A DNA stretch of 34,880 nt from Cellulomonas_A sp047229345 (GTDB lineage Bacteria; Actinomycetota; Actinomycetes; Actinomycetales; Cellulomonadaceae), in the NCBI RefSeq assembly GCF_047229345.1, contig NZ_JBFTER010000049.1, positions 1 through 34,880 on the forward strand, read 5' to 3'. Of the stretch, positions 1 to 7,991 are shown piece by piece. The notes beneath the pieces were generated by a model that was not told where the DNA came from, ran no database searches, and worked only from the letters and a program-made list of their open reading frames with translations. How positions within the stretch are numbered: position 1 is the stretch's first letter; every line of letters starts with the position of its first letter. A program made the translations under genes and the position numbers.

Positions 1-1
1 A

Positions 2-448
2 CTGGCGTCGCCCGACCTCGCGGCGCGCGACGCGCTCGTGCTCGGCGGGCCCTGGCACGCCGCGCTCGGGGAGGTCGAGGCCCCGCTCGTGCCGCCGGCG
101 GAGTCGCACGGACCGCGGGCCGACGCGGTCGCCGACCTCTGCGCGGCGCTGGTCGGCCGCGAGGTGACCCTCGACGGGCTCGCGGGCGTGCGGTGGCCGC
201 CCGGGCGGTGGGCCCGCGCGATGCACGCGGGCGCGTGGGCCGCCCACGGCACCGGACGCCTGCACGCGCAGCTCGTCGCGGTGCTCGACGTCACGGCCGC
301 GCTGGTCGGCGCCGAGCCCGACCCCGACCCGGTGCTGCTGCGCGCGGCGCTCCCGACGCTGCACGCCCTCACGGTGGCTGCCGTCGTCGGCGACGTGCTC
401 GACGCCGAGCCGCTCGCCGAGCTGCACCTGGGTGCGGCGGGGCTCTGA
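2..448 (+). CDS. C-terminal part of an unidentified protein (partial)
   Basis: The frame is open from base 2, so the gene begins upstream of the window; a GTG at 38 exists but has no clear ribosome binding site. About 148 residues are visible, rich in Ala, Leu and Val with His and Asp scattered through them, and with almost exclusively G/C third positions, which supports real coding. There is no obvious signal peptide, membrane segment or catalytic motif in this part. The stop lies 7 bp from the convergent end of the LacI-type gene. I do not recognise the family. It could be the tail of a kinase, phosphotransferase or other cytoplasmic enzyme, but nothing seen here decides that. Confidence 0.6.
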   Translation: MASPDLAARDALVLGGPWHAALGEVEAPLVPPAESHGPRADAVADLCAALVGREVTLDGLAGVRWPPGRWARAMHAGAWAAHGTGRLHAQLVAVLDVTAALVGAEPDPDPVLLRAALPTLHALTVAAVVGDVLDAEPLAELHLGAAGL

Positions 449-455
449 GGCCGCG

Positions 456-1466
456 TCAGCGAACCCGGGTGCCCCTCGGGCTCGGCGGCGCCGTCGACGC
501 GCGCCGGACGAGCGACGTCGGCAGCCGCACGTGCGTGCTCGCCCCCGGCTCGCCGTGCACGAGCCGGAGCAGCAGGTGCACGGCCTGCGAGCCCATCTCC
601 TGGAGCGGCTGCTGCACGGTCGTCAGCGGGGGCTCGGTGAGCGCGGACTCCGGGACGTTGTCGAAGCCGACGACCGAGAGGTCGGCCGGCACCGAGAGGC
701 CCAGCTCGCGGGCGACGTCCAGGACGCCGATCGCCGAGAGGTCGTTCGCCGCGAAGATCGCGGTCGGCCGGTCGGCCAGGGACAGCAGCTCGCGCGTGGG
801 CGCCGCGGCGACCTGCCGCCGGTAGCCGCCGAGGCGCACGAGGTCCGGGTCGACCGGGATGCCGGCGGACGCGAGCGCGTCCCGGTAGCCGTCCTCGCGG
901 AGCCGGGCGGAGTCGAGGTCCGGGCGCCCGCCGAGGAAGCCGATGCGCCGGTGCCCGAGCTGCAGGAGGTGCTCGGTCGCCAGCACCGCGCCCGCGTAGC
1001 TGTCGGCGTCGACGGTGGGGCTGTCCGCGGGGCCGGCGTGCGGGTCGATCGCGACGACGGGCACGGAGCCGGCGGTCCGGACCACGGTGGGCGTCATCAT
1101 GATCGCGCCGTCGATCAGGGTGCCGCTCAGCCGCGAGAGGTAGCGCCGCTCCCACCCGACGACCTCACCCGCCCGGCCGCCGCCCGAGTAGGCGAGCAGC
1201 TCGTAGCCCGTCCCGGTGATCGCGCGGGACGTGCCCTTGAGGACCTCGGTGCTGAACGGCTCGAACTCGGGCACGAGGATGCCGATCACGTGGGTCTTGT
1301 GGCTGCGCAGGCTCCGGGCGACGAGGCTGGACTCGTACCCGAGCTGCTCGATCACGCGCTGCACGTGCTCCGACGTGCGGGCGGCGACGCCGTAGCGCTC
1401 GTTGATGACCTTGGAGACGGTCGCGACGGAGACCCCCGCCGCGCGTGCGACGTCGGTGATCGTCAC
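456..1466 (-). CDS. LacI-family transcriptional repressor of the xylo-oligosaccharide operon
   Basis: The first 20 residues (TITDVARAAGVSVATVSKVI) form the classic LacI helix-turn-helix, followed by a hinge region (VARSLRS) and a periplasmic-binding-like sugar-sensing domain with the usual VIGILVPEF, RIGFLGG and VVGFDNVP segments. I chose the GTG at 1466 because it puts the helix-turn-helix at the N-terminus, as is normal, gives 336 residues (typical), and has GAGGA about 10 bases upstream. A GTG at 1523 would add 19 residues that use several A/T-ending codons. The gene is divergent from the sugar ABC operon, and a 14-bp palindrome lies between them, so it very likely represses that operon and perhaps itself. 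The ligand (xylobiose or a related sugar) is inferred from the neighbours. Confidence 0.9.
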   Translation of the reverse strand: MTITDVARAAGVSVATVSKVINERYGVAARTSEHVQRVIEQLGYESSLVARSLRSHKTHVIGILVPEFEPFSTEVLKGTSRAITGTGYELLAYSGGGRAGEVVGWERRYLSRLSGTLIDGAIMMTPTVVRTAGSVPVVAIDPHAGPADSPTVDADSYAGAVLATEHLLQLGHRRIGFLGGRPDLDSARLREDGYRDALASAGIPVDPDLVRLGGYRRQVAAAPTRELLSLADRPTAIFAANDLSAIGVLDVARELGLSVPADLSVVGFDNVPESALTEPPLTTVQQPLQEMGSQAVHLLLRLVHGEPGASTHVRLPTSLVRRASTAPPSPRGTRVR

Positions 1467-1549
1467 GCGGTGGAGGTCCTCGGCCCCGGGAGGGGACGGC
1501 TGATGCCGCTGAGGCTCCGTCACGGACGGTGATGCTACCGGTACGAAAA

Positions 1550-1563
1550 CGTTATCGATAACG
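1550..1563. promoter_or_regulatory. LacI-type operator, perfect 14-bp palindrome
   Basis: CGTTATCGATAACG is identical to its own reverse complement and has the central CG and A/T-rich flanks typical of LacI-family operators. It lies between the divergent repressor and transporter genes and ends one base before a TTGACC hexamer. A bound repressor would block polymerase there. That the neighbouring LacI protein binds it is inferred. Confidence 0.8.
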
Positions 1564-1564
1564 A

Positions 1565-1594
1565 TTGACCGTGGACGAAACGGTGTGGCATGCT
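1565..1594 (+). promoter_or_regulatory. Probable promoter of the sugar ABC operon
   Basis: TTGACC at 1565-1570 is followed after 18 bases by CATGCT at 1589-1594. The first is close to the sigma-70 -35 consensus and the second keeps only the A at position 2 and T at position 6 of a -10 element. The position next to the palindromic operator and about 40 bases upstream of the lipoprotein start fits a repressible promoter. Read by eye only. Confidence 0.45.
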
Positions 1595-1635
1595 CGCCGC
1601 GAATTACCCAGTCAACGACGACGAAGGAACTCACT

Positions 1636-2931
1636 ATGGCGAGGAACCGACTGCTCTCGGCTGTTGCGATGACTGCCGGAGTGGCCCTGCTGGCCGCCGG
1701 TTGCAGCGGCGGCGGGAGCGGCAACACCCCCGACGACTCCGCGGACGGCACCACGCTCACCTGGTGGCACAACTCCAACAACGAGCCCGGCAAGGGCTAC
1801 TACGAGAAGGTCGCGGCCGACTTCGAGGCCGCCAACCCGGGCGTGACCGTCGAGATCAGCGCGCTCGCGCACGAGGACATGCTCACCAAGCTCGACGCGT
1901 CCTTCCAGACGGGCGACACCCCCGACGTCTACATGGAGCGCGGCGGCGGCGAGCTCGCGGCGCACGTCGACGCCGGGCTGGTCCAGGACCTGTCTGACGG
2001 CTCGTCGGAGGCCATCGAGAAGATCGGCGGCTCGGTCGCGGGCTGGCAGGTCGACGGCAAGACCTACGCGCTGCCCTTCTCCCTCGGCGTCGTGGGCTTC
2101 TGGTACAACAAGGCGCTCTTCGAGCAGGCCGGCATCACCGAGCTCCCCGCGACGATGGCCGACCTCGTGGCCGCGTCGGACAAGCTCAAGGCGGCCGGCA
2201 TCGAGCCGATCTCCGTGGGCGCGGGCGACAAGTGGCCCGCCGCGCACTACTGGTACTACCTGGCCCTGCGGCACTGCAGCGAGCAGGTCCTGACGGACGC
2301 CGTCACGCTCAAGGACTTCTCGGACCCGTGCTTCGTCGCGGCCGGCGAGGACCTCGAGAAGCTCATCGGCGCCGAGCCGTTCAACGCGGGCTTCCTCGCG
2401 ACGCCGGCGCAGACCGGCCCGACGAGCGCGTCCGGTCTCCTCGCGACCCGCAAGGTCGCCATGGAGCTCGCCGGTCACTGGGAGCCCGGCGTCATGCAGG
2501 GCCTCACCGAGGACAAGCAGGGTCTCGGCGCCGACACGGGCTGGTTCCCGTTCCCGTCGGTCGAGGGTGGCGAGGGTGACCCCGCCGCCGCGCTCGGTGG
2601 CGGCGACGCGTGGGCCTGCTCGGCGGAGGCCCCGCCGGAGTGCGTCGACTTCGTCAACTACCTCCTGAGCGACGAGGTCCAGATCGGCTTCGCCGAGCAG
2701 AGCATGGGCCTGCCGACCAACCCCGCCGCGACGGGCTCGGTGGCCGACCCCGCGCTGGCCGAGCTGCTCACGTTCCGTGACGAGGCGCCGTTCGTCCAGC
2801 TGTACTTCGACACCGCCTTCGGTGAGAACATCGGTGGTGCGATGAACGACGCGATCGCCCTGCTCTTCGCCGGTCAGGCGACCCCGCAGGACATCGTCGA
2901 CGCCACGCAGGCTGCGGCCGAGAGCGAGTGA
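1636..2931 (+). CDS. Sugar ABC transporter substrate-binding lipoprotein
   Basis: A 431-residue extracellular binding protein of the family-1 (MalE-like) group. The N-terminus has a basic start, a hydrophobic stretch and a lipobox LLAAGC with the lipidated cysteine at residue 23. A Gly/Ser linker follows, then a solute-binding fold (TLTWWHNSNNEPG, FEAANPGVTVEI, ALPFSLGVVGFWYNK, GHWEPGV). The ATG at 1636 is preceded by AAGGAA at a good distance; earlier in-frame starts would put residues before the signal peptide. It is first in an operon with two permeases and a GH3 beta-xylosidase, the arrangement of the Streptomyces bxlEFG-bxlA xylobiose system. The substrate is therefore probably xylobiose or longer xylo-oligosaccharides, but this is inferred from context. 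Confidence 0.9.
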   Translation: MARNRLLSAVAMTAGVALLAAGCSGGGSGNTPDDSADGTTLTWWHNSNNEPGKGYYEKVAADFEAANPGVTVEISALAHEDMLTKLDASFQTGDTPDVYMERGGGELAAHVDAGLVQDLSDGSSEAIEKIGGSVAGWQVDGKTYALPFSLGVVGFWYNKALFEQAGITELPATMADLVAASDKLKAAGIEPISVGAGDKWPAAHYWYYLALRHCSEQVLTDAVTLKDFSDPCFVAAGEDLEKLIGAEPFNAGFLATPAQTGPTSASGLLATRKVAMELAGHWEPGVMQGLTEDKQGLGADTGWFPFPSVEGGEGDPAAALGGGDAWACSAEAPPECVDFVNYLLSDEVQIGFAEQSMGLPTNPAATGSVADPALAELLTFRDEAPFVQLYFDTAFGENIGGAMNDAIALLFAGQATPQDIVDATQAAAESE

Positions 2932-3974
2932 ACGAGGTGGCAGACGACGTGACCGCACGCCCGACGCGCACGGACGTCGCTGCCACCCCTCGCGACACCG
3001 CGCGTGCCGCCGACCGGGCTCCCCGGTCGGCGGCACGCGCCGCGGGCGGGCGGCCGCGTGCAACGGTCTCCGTGCAGTGGCGCAAGCGGCTGGAGATCCT
3101 GTTCTTCGTCACTCCGGCTCTCGCGCTGTTCGCCCTGTTCGTCGTGACGCCGGTCCTCCAGGCCGTCCGTTACTCGACGTACAAGTGGAACGGCCTCGGC
3201 CCGATGGACGACTTCGTCGGGCTCCAGAACTACGCGCAGGCGCTGCAGGACCAGGTCTTCACCGACGCGGTCATGCACAACCTGATCATCATCGTGCTGT
3301 CGATCCTGATCCAGCTGCCCCTGGGTCTGGCGATCGCGCTGCTGCTCAACCGCGAGATCCGGGGCCGCGCGGCGATGCGCGTCATCATCTTCGTCCCGTA
3401 CGTCCTCGCCGAGGTCGTCGCCGGTGTCGTGTGGCTCATGCTGCTGCAGCCCGGTGGCCTCGTGGACGCCGTGTTCGACGGCCTCGGGCTCTCGGGCGCC
3501 AAGCAGCTGTGGCTCGGCAACCCGGAGATCGCGCTCTACACCGTGATGGTGGTGCTGACCTGGAAGTACCTGGGTCTCGCGATCATCCTGTTCCTCGCCG
3601 GCCTGCAGGGCGTCCCCACGGACCTCTACGAGGCGGCGCAGCTTGACGGCGCGTCGTGGTGGCAGGTGCAGCGCCGGATCACGATCCCGCTGCTCGGCCC
3701 GACGATCCGGACCTGGGGCTTCCTGTCGATGATCGGCTCGCTGCAGCTGTTCGACATGGTGTGGATCCTCACCAAGGGCGGCCCGGCGAACTCGACCATG
3801 ACCATGGCGACGTACCTGATCAACCAGGGCACCAACCGGAGCCTCTACGGCTACGCGTCGGCCGTCGCGGTGCTGCTGTTCGGCATCTCGCTCGTCCTGG
3901 CGGCCCTGTACCAGTACTTCGTCCTGCGCCGTGACAACCAGGACGCCCCCAAGCCGAGGAAGGTCCAGCGATGA
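2928..3974 (+). CDS. Sugar ABC transporter permease, MalF type
   Basis: A 348-residue inner-membrane permease of the binding-protein-dependent family. About 55 polar, Arg/Ala-rich residues precede the first membrane segment (FFVTPALALFALFVVTPVL); about five more hydrophobic helices follow. The EAA loop that contacts the ATPase is visible as YEAAQLDGASWWQVQRRITI. The start GTG overlaps the TGA of the binding-protein gene (GTGA), indicating translational coupling. The long N-terminal extension could mean that a later start is used, but no in-frame alternative has a better ribosome site. It forms a heterodimer with the next gene product. No ATP-binding subunit is encoded beside it, so the pair probably uses a shared MsiK-type ATPase encoded elsewhere, as known for many actinobacterial sugar importers. 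Confidence 0.93.
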   Translation: MNEVADDVTARPTRTDVAATPRDTARAADRAPRSAARAAGGRPRATVSVQWRKRLEILFFVTPALALFALFVVTPVLQAVRYSTYKWNGLGPMDDFVGLQNYAQALQDQVFTDAVMHNLIIIVLSILIQLPLGLAIALLLNREIRGRAAMRVIIFVPYVLAEVVAGVVWLMLLQPGGLVDAVFDGLGLSGAKQLWLGNPEIALYTVMVVLTWKYLGLAIILFLAGLQGVPTDLYEAAQLDGASWWQVQRRITIPLLGPTIRTWGFLSMIGSLQLFDMVWILTKGGPANSTMTMATYLINQGTNRSLYGYASAVAVLLFGISLVLAALYQYFVLRRDNQDAPKPRKVQR

Positions 3975-4864
3975 GCGCCCCTGCCGTCACGCCCGCCCCG
4001 GGCCGGCCGGCCGTGCTGGAGACCCCGCGTCGCCGGCGTGGCTCGTCCGCCACGGGAGGCAACCCGCTCGTCTACGTCGCGGCGCTCGTCGTCGCGGCGG
4101 CGACGCTCGGCCCCGTGCTCTACGCGATCCTCGGTGGCTTCCGCTCGAACGCGCAGCTCGCCGCGGAGCCGGTCGGCCTGCCCGACCCGTGGGTCGTCAG
4201 CAACTACGTCAACGTGCTGACGTCCGCGAGCTTCTGGCGCTACGCGTTCAACTCGACGGTGATCTCGCTCATCACGACCGTGATCGTGGCCGTCTTCGGC
4301 GTCATGGCGGCGTACCCGCTCGCGCGGTACCGGTTCCGGGGCCGGGCGATGCTCACGACGGTCTTCACGATGGGCCTGCTGTTCCCGCTGACGGTCGCGA
4401 TCATCCCGCTGTTCCTGATGATCCGTGACCTCAACCTGAACAACACGTTCTGGGGCGTCGCACTCCCGCAGGCGGCGTTCGCGCTGCCGATGACGATCGT
4501 GATCCTGCGCCCGTTCCTCATGGCGCTGCCCAAGGAGCTCGAGGAGGCGGCCATGATCGACGGCACGTCGCGCGTCGGGTTCTTCTGGCGGATCCTCCTG
4601 CCGCTCTCGGGCCCCGGCCTCGTGACGGTCGGCGTGCTCGCGTTCGTCGCGTCGTGGAACGCCTACCTGCTGCCGCTGCTGATCCTCAGCGACCCCACGA
4701 CGCAGACGCTGCCGCTCGGGGTCGCGAGCTTCTCGAGCGAGCACGCGCAGGACACCGCGGGGGTGCTGGCGTTCACGTCGCTCGCGATGATCCCGGCGCT
4801 GGTCTTCTTCCTCGCGATGGAGAAGCGCATCGTCAACGGCCTGCAGGGCGCGGTCAAGGGCTGA
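3971..4864 (+). CDS. Sugar ABC transporter permease, MalG type
   Basis: A 297-residue permease, partner of the upstream MalF-type protein, with which it overlaps by ATGA. About 35 basic, Pro-rich residues precede six predicted membrane helices, beginning with VYVAALVVAAATLGPVLYAI. The ATPase-contact loop reads EEAAMIDGTSRVGFFWRILL, and the C-terminal motif KRIVNGLQGAVKG is typical of MalG-like subunits. It is the last transporter gene of the operon. The downstream GH3 gene begins 123 bp later, with no strong terminator between them, so read-through into the beta-xylosidase is likely. Confidence 0.93.
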   Translation: MSAPAVTPAPGRPAVLETPRRRRGSSATGGNPLVYVAALVVAAATLGPVLYAILGGFRSNAQLAAEPVGLPDPWVVSNYVNVLTSASFWRYAFNSTVISLITTVIVAVFGVMAAYPLARYRFRGRAMLTTVFTMGLLFPLTVAIIPLFLMIRDLNLNNTFWGVALPQAAFALPMTIVILRPFLMALPKELEEAAMIDGTSRVGFFWRILLPLSGPGLVTVGVLAFVASWNAYLLPLLILSDPTTQTLPLGVASFSSEHAQDTAGVLAFTSLAMIPALVFFLAMEKRIVNGLQGAVKG

Positions 4865-4987
4865 CGCCCACCCGCCCGACCACCACGGCCCCCGGCCGCG
4901 CGCACGTCACCGGACGCGCGCCCGGCCGGGGGGCCGCCGCCCGGCGTGCGTCCGCCGCCGGGCGCTCCTCCAGTGAGGACACGAACC

Positions 4988-7318
4988 GTGACAGACATCG
5001 ACCTGGGCGTCGCGCGCCCGGACACCACCTCCGACGGGCCCTGGAGCGACCGGGTCGTCGCCCTCCTGCAGCAGATGACGCTGCGGGAGAAGCTCGCACA
5101 GCTCGTCGGCCTCTGGGTCGGCGCCGGGGCGGACGGCGAGGTCGTCGCCCCGCTGCAGGACGCGATGATCGGCGAGCAGGCGCCGCCGTTCGAGGACTTC
5201 GCCGGCGAGGGGCTCGGCCACCTGACCCGGATGTTCGGCACCCGGCCCGTCGAGCCCGAGGCCGGTCGGCGCGCGCTGCGCGACGCCCAGCGCTGGCTCG
5301 TCGCGAACACCCGTCTCGGCATCCCGGCGATCGCGCACGAGGAGTGCCTCACGGGGCTCGCCGCGTGGAAGGCGACGACGTTCCCGACGCCGCTCGCGTG
5401 GGGCGCGAGCTTCGACGCCGAGCTGGTCGAGCGCATGGGCGCGGCGGTCGGCTCGAGCATGGCGGACCTCGGCGTGCACCAGGGGCTCGCGCCCGTGCTC
5501 GACGTCATCCAGGACCCCCGCTGGGGCCGGGTCGACGAGTGCATCAGCGAGGACCCGTACGTCGTGGGCACGATCGGCACGGCGTACGTGCGCGGGCTGC
5601 AGAGCGCGGGGATCATCGCGACGCTCAAGCACTTCGTCGGGTACTCCGCGTCGCGGGCCGGGCGCAACCTCGCGCCGGTGCACGCCGGCCCGCGCGAGCT
5701 CGCGGACCTGCTGCTGCCGCCGTTCGAGATGGCGGTCCTCGACGGCGGCGCCCGCTCGGTCATGCACTCGTACGCGGAGGTCGACGGCGTCCCCGCCGCG
5801 GCCGACCGCAACCTCCTCACCGCGCTGCTGCGCGAGCAGTGGGGCTTCGACGGCACGGTCGTCGCCGACTACTTCGGCGTCGCGTTCCTGCACACCCTGC
5901 ACGCCGTCGCCGGCGACCTCGCGGACGCCGCGCGCCAGGCGCTCGAGGCGGGCGTGGACATCGAGCTGCCGACGGGCAACGCGTACCTCGAGCCGCTCGC
6001 CATGGCCGTCGAGTGCGGCGACGTGTCCGCGGGCCTGGTGGACCTCGCCGTCCTGCGGGTGCTCACCCAGAAGGAGGAGCTCGGGCTGCTCGACGCCGAC
6101 TTCAGCGCGGAACCTCGCCGCGCGGGCGTCGACCTGGACCCGGCCGAGCACCGAGCGCTCGCGGCGCGGCTGGCCGAGGAGTCGGTCGTGCTGCTCACCA
6201 ACGACGGCGTGCTGCCGCTGCGCAGCCCGGCCCGCGTGGCCGTCGTCGGGCCCAACGCGCACCGCCCCGAGGCGCTGTTCGGGTGCTACTCGTTCGTCAA
6301 CCACGTGCTGCCGCAGCACCCGGGCACCGAGCTCGGGATCGACGTGGCGACGGTGCTCGACGCGCTGCGCGGCGAGCTCGCGGGTGCCGAGGTCACGTAC
6401 GCCCCGGGGTGCGAGGTCGACGACGAGGTGCGTGACGGCATCGCGGACGCGGTGTCCGCCGCTCGCGGCGCCGACGTCGCGGTCGTGGTCGTCGGCGACC
6501 AGGCGGGGCTGTTCGGGCGCGGGACCGTCGGCGAGGGGTGCGACCGGGACAGCCTCGAGCTGCCCGGCGTCCAGCGCGAGCTCGTCGAGGCCGTCGTCGC
6601 GACGGGGACGCCGGTCGTGCTCGTGCTGCTCACCGGGCGCCCGTACGCGATCGGGTGGGCGGTGGAGGGCTGCGCTGCCGTCGTGCAGGCCTTCTTCCCG
6701 GGCGAGGAGGGCGCCGCGGCGATCGCGGGCGTCCTGTCGGGCCGGGTCAACCCCTCGGGCCGGCTCCCGGTGAGCCTGCCGAACTCGGCGGGCACGCAGC
6801 CGTACTCCTACCTGCACCCGCCGCTCGGTGGTGCGTCGTCGGTCAGCAGCGTCGCCACGGCGCCGGTGCTGCCGTTCGGCCACGGCCTGGCGTACACGAC
6901 GTTCTCCTACCCGGGCCTGGTGCTGCGGGACTCCGAGGTGCCGACGGACGGCACGATCCACGTGGCGGTCGACGTGCGCAACGACGGCGACCGCGCCGGG
7001 GCCGAGGTCGTCCAGCTGTACGGGCACGACGTCGTGGGCTCGGTGACGCGGCCCGTCGCCCAGCTCCTCGCGTACGCGCGGGTCGAGCTCGCGCCGGGGG
7101 AGCGGGCCACGGTGCACCTCGCCGTGCCGACGACGCGCCTCGCGTTCAGCGACCGCAGCCTGCGCCGCGTCGTCGAGCCCGGGGCCGTGGACGTCTGGGT
7201 GGGCCGCTCGTGCGAGGACCGCGTGCTCGAGGGGCGGGTGACGCTCGTGGGGGGCGTGCACCCGGTCACCGTCGCGGACCCGCGCTGCGCGCAGGTGGAC
7301 GTGGTGCGCGCGTCGTAG
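4988..7318 (+). CDS. bxlA: GH3 beta-xylosidase / beta-glucosidase (BxlA-like), cytoplasmic
   Basis: A 776-residue glycoside hydrolase family 3 enzyme without a signal peptide, so it acts on imported oligosaccharides. It removes terminal xylose (or glucose) residues with retention of configuration. The N-terminal barrel contains HEECLTG, DPRWGRVDECISEDPY and KHFVGYSASRAGRN. The nucleophile is the Asp of VVADYFGV (residue 294). The second domain has VVLLTNDGVLPL, and a fibronectin-III-like C-terminus starts near VAVDVRNDGDRAG. The sequence resembles Streptomyces BxlA in motif order and length. The GTG at 4988 is chosen because GAGGA lies 8 bases upstream; an ATG at 4946 would add a Pro/Arg-rich stretch. 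It follows the ABC operon, and a strong hairpin ends the unit. Xylosidase rather than glucosidase specificity is inferred. Confidence 0.9.
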   Translation: MTDIDLGVARPDTTSDGPWSDRVVALLQQMTLREKLAQLVGLWVGAGADGEVVAPLQDAMIGEQAPPFEDFAGEGLGHLTRMFGTRPVEPEAGRRALRDAQRWLVANTRLGIPAIAHEECLTGLAAWKATTFPTPLAWGASFDAELVERMGAAVGSSMADLGVHQGLAPVLDVIQDPRWGRVDECISEDPYVVGTIGTAYVRGLQSAGIIATLKHFVGYSASRAGRNLAPVHAGPRELADLLLPPFEMAVLDGGARSVMHSYAEVDGVPAAADRNLLTALLREQWGFDGTVVADYFGVAFLHTLHAVAGDLADAARQALEAGVDIELPTGNAYLEPLAMAVECGDVSAGLVDLAVLRVLTQKEELGLLDADFSAEPRRAGVDLDPAEHRALAARLAEESVVLLTNDGVLPLRSPARVAVVGPNAHRPEALFGCYSFVNHVLPQHPGTELGIDVATVLDALRGELAGAEVTYAPGCEVDDEVRDGIADAVSAARGADVAVVVVGDQAGLFGRGTVGEGCDRDSLELPGVQRELVEAVVATGTPVVLVLLTGRPYAIGWAVEGCAAVVQAFFPGEEGAAAIAGVLSGRVNPSGRLPVSLPNSAGTQPYSYLHPPLGGASSVSSVATAPVLPFGHGLAYTTFSYPGLVLRDSEVPTDGTIHVAVDVRNDGDRAGAEVVQLYGHDVVGSVTRPVAQLLAYARVELAPGERATVHLAVPTTRLAFSDRSLRRVVEPGAVDVWVGRSCEDRVLEGRVTLVGGVHPVTVADPRCAQVDVVRAS

Positions 7319-7344
7319 CAGGCGTCGCGCGGCAGCGTCCCCTC

Positions 7345-7387
7345 CACGGGCGGCGGGCACCCGGTGACCGGGTGCCCGCCGCCCGTG
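7345..7387 (+). terminator. Very strong hairpin terminator after the GH3 gene
   Basis: Bases 7345-7365 and 7367-7387 are exact reverse complements (21 bp), leaving one unpaired base. In RNA this would be about a 19-bp GC-rich stem with a small loop. No T-run follows, as is common for actinobacterial terminators. It starts 27 bp after the stop codon and separates the xylo-oligosaccharide operon from the mutarotase gene. Confidence 0.85.
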
Positions 7388-7496
7388 CGTGACGGCGCGG
7401 TGCCGGTGCGGGCATGCTCGGCGTGCGGGTCGTCCCGTGCCCGCACACCCACACCCACGCCCGCGCCCCTCGCGCGCCGTCCGCACCGGAGGTCCC

Positions 7497-7850
7497 GTGG
7501 CCCGCGTCTGCTTCCTCTCCCGCATCCGTCCTGACCGGATCGACGTGTACCGCGCCCGGCACGCGGAGGTGTGGCCGGAGATGCTCGAGGCGCTGCGTGA
7601 GACGGGGTGGCGCGACTACACGCTGCACCTCGCGCCCGACGGGCTGCTCGTCGGGGTCGTCGACGTGGACGACTTCGACGCCGCGCGCGAGGCGATGGCC
7701 GCGCGCGAGGTCAACGCCCGGTGGCAGGCGCAGATGGCCGAGCTGTTCGGGTCCGACGGACCGCCGGACGAGGGGTTCGTCGTGCTCGAGTGCGTGTTCG
7801 ACCTCGACGCCCAGCTCGCGGCGCTCGGCCGGGACGGCGCGGGTCAGTGA
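7497..7850 (+). CDS. rhaM: L-rhamnose mutarotase
   Basis: A 117-residue protein of the RhaM/RhaU family (former DUF718), which interconverts the alpha and beta anomers of L-rhamnose so that later enzymes can use it. Visible family features are FLSRIRPDRIDVYRARH with the proposed catalytic His, VWPEMLEALRETGWRDYTLH, and NARWQAQMAELF, which keeps the conserved Trp near the C-terminus. It is slightly longer than the usual ~104 residues because of an acidic C-terminal tail. GTG at 7497 is preceded by GGAGG four bases away; the upstream in-frame region is Pro/His/Arg-rich and not coding-like. It sits between the GH3 terminator and the secreted rhamnogalacturonan lyase, which fits a rhamnose-processing role. 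Confidence 0.88.
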   Translation: MARVCFLSRIRPDRIDVYRARHAEVWPEMLEALRETGWRDYTLHLAPDGLLVGVVDVDDFDAAREAMAAREVNARWQAQMAELFGSDGPPDEGFVVLECVFDLDAQLAALGRDGAGQ

Positions 7851-7883
7851 GCGCGCGATCGGGCATGCGCTTTCCGCGAGGTC

Positions 7884-7912
7884 TTGACCGGCGCTCGTGG
7901 CCCTGCCACGGT
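7884..7912 (+). promoter_or_regulatory. Possible promoter of the rhamnogalacturonan lyase gene
   Basis: TTGACC at 7884-7889 is followed after 17 bases by CACGGT at 7907-7912, a weak -10 that keeps A at position 2 and T at position 6. The palindrome at 7940-7957 would lie about 20-40 bases downstream of the transcription start, a usual roadblock position. Weak by-eye evidence. Confidence 0.3.
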
Positions 7913-7939
7913 GGGGCGCGACGGACCCGTCGGCCGCCG

Positions 7940-7957
7940 CTATGAATCGATTCATAG
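7940..7957. promoter_or_regulatory. 18-bp perfect palindrome, putative LacI-family operator
   Basis: CTATGAATCGATTCATAG equals its own reverse complement. It lies 34 bp upstream of the rhamnogalacturonan lyase start and shares the ATCGAT centre with the operator at 1550-1563, but its flanks differ. A regulator of the rhamnose/pectin regulon encoded outside the window is the likely ligand (inference). Confidence 0.75.
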
Positions 7958-7991
7958 TGCCGACGCACGCCACCGAGCGAGGGATTCGACG

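Noticed and set aside
4907..7525. Open frame of 872 codons on the minus strand opposite the GH3 gene
   Set aside because: No domain, Arg/His-rich composition, and fully overlaps a gene with clear GH3 motifs.
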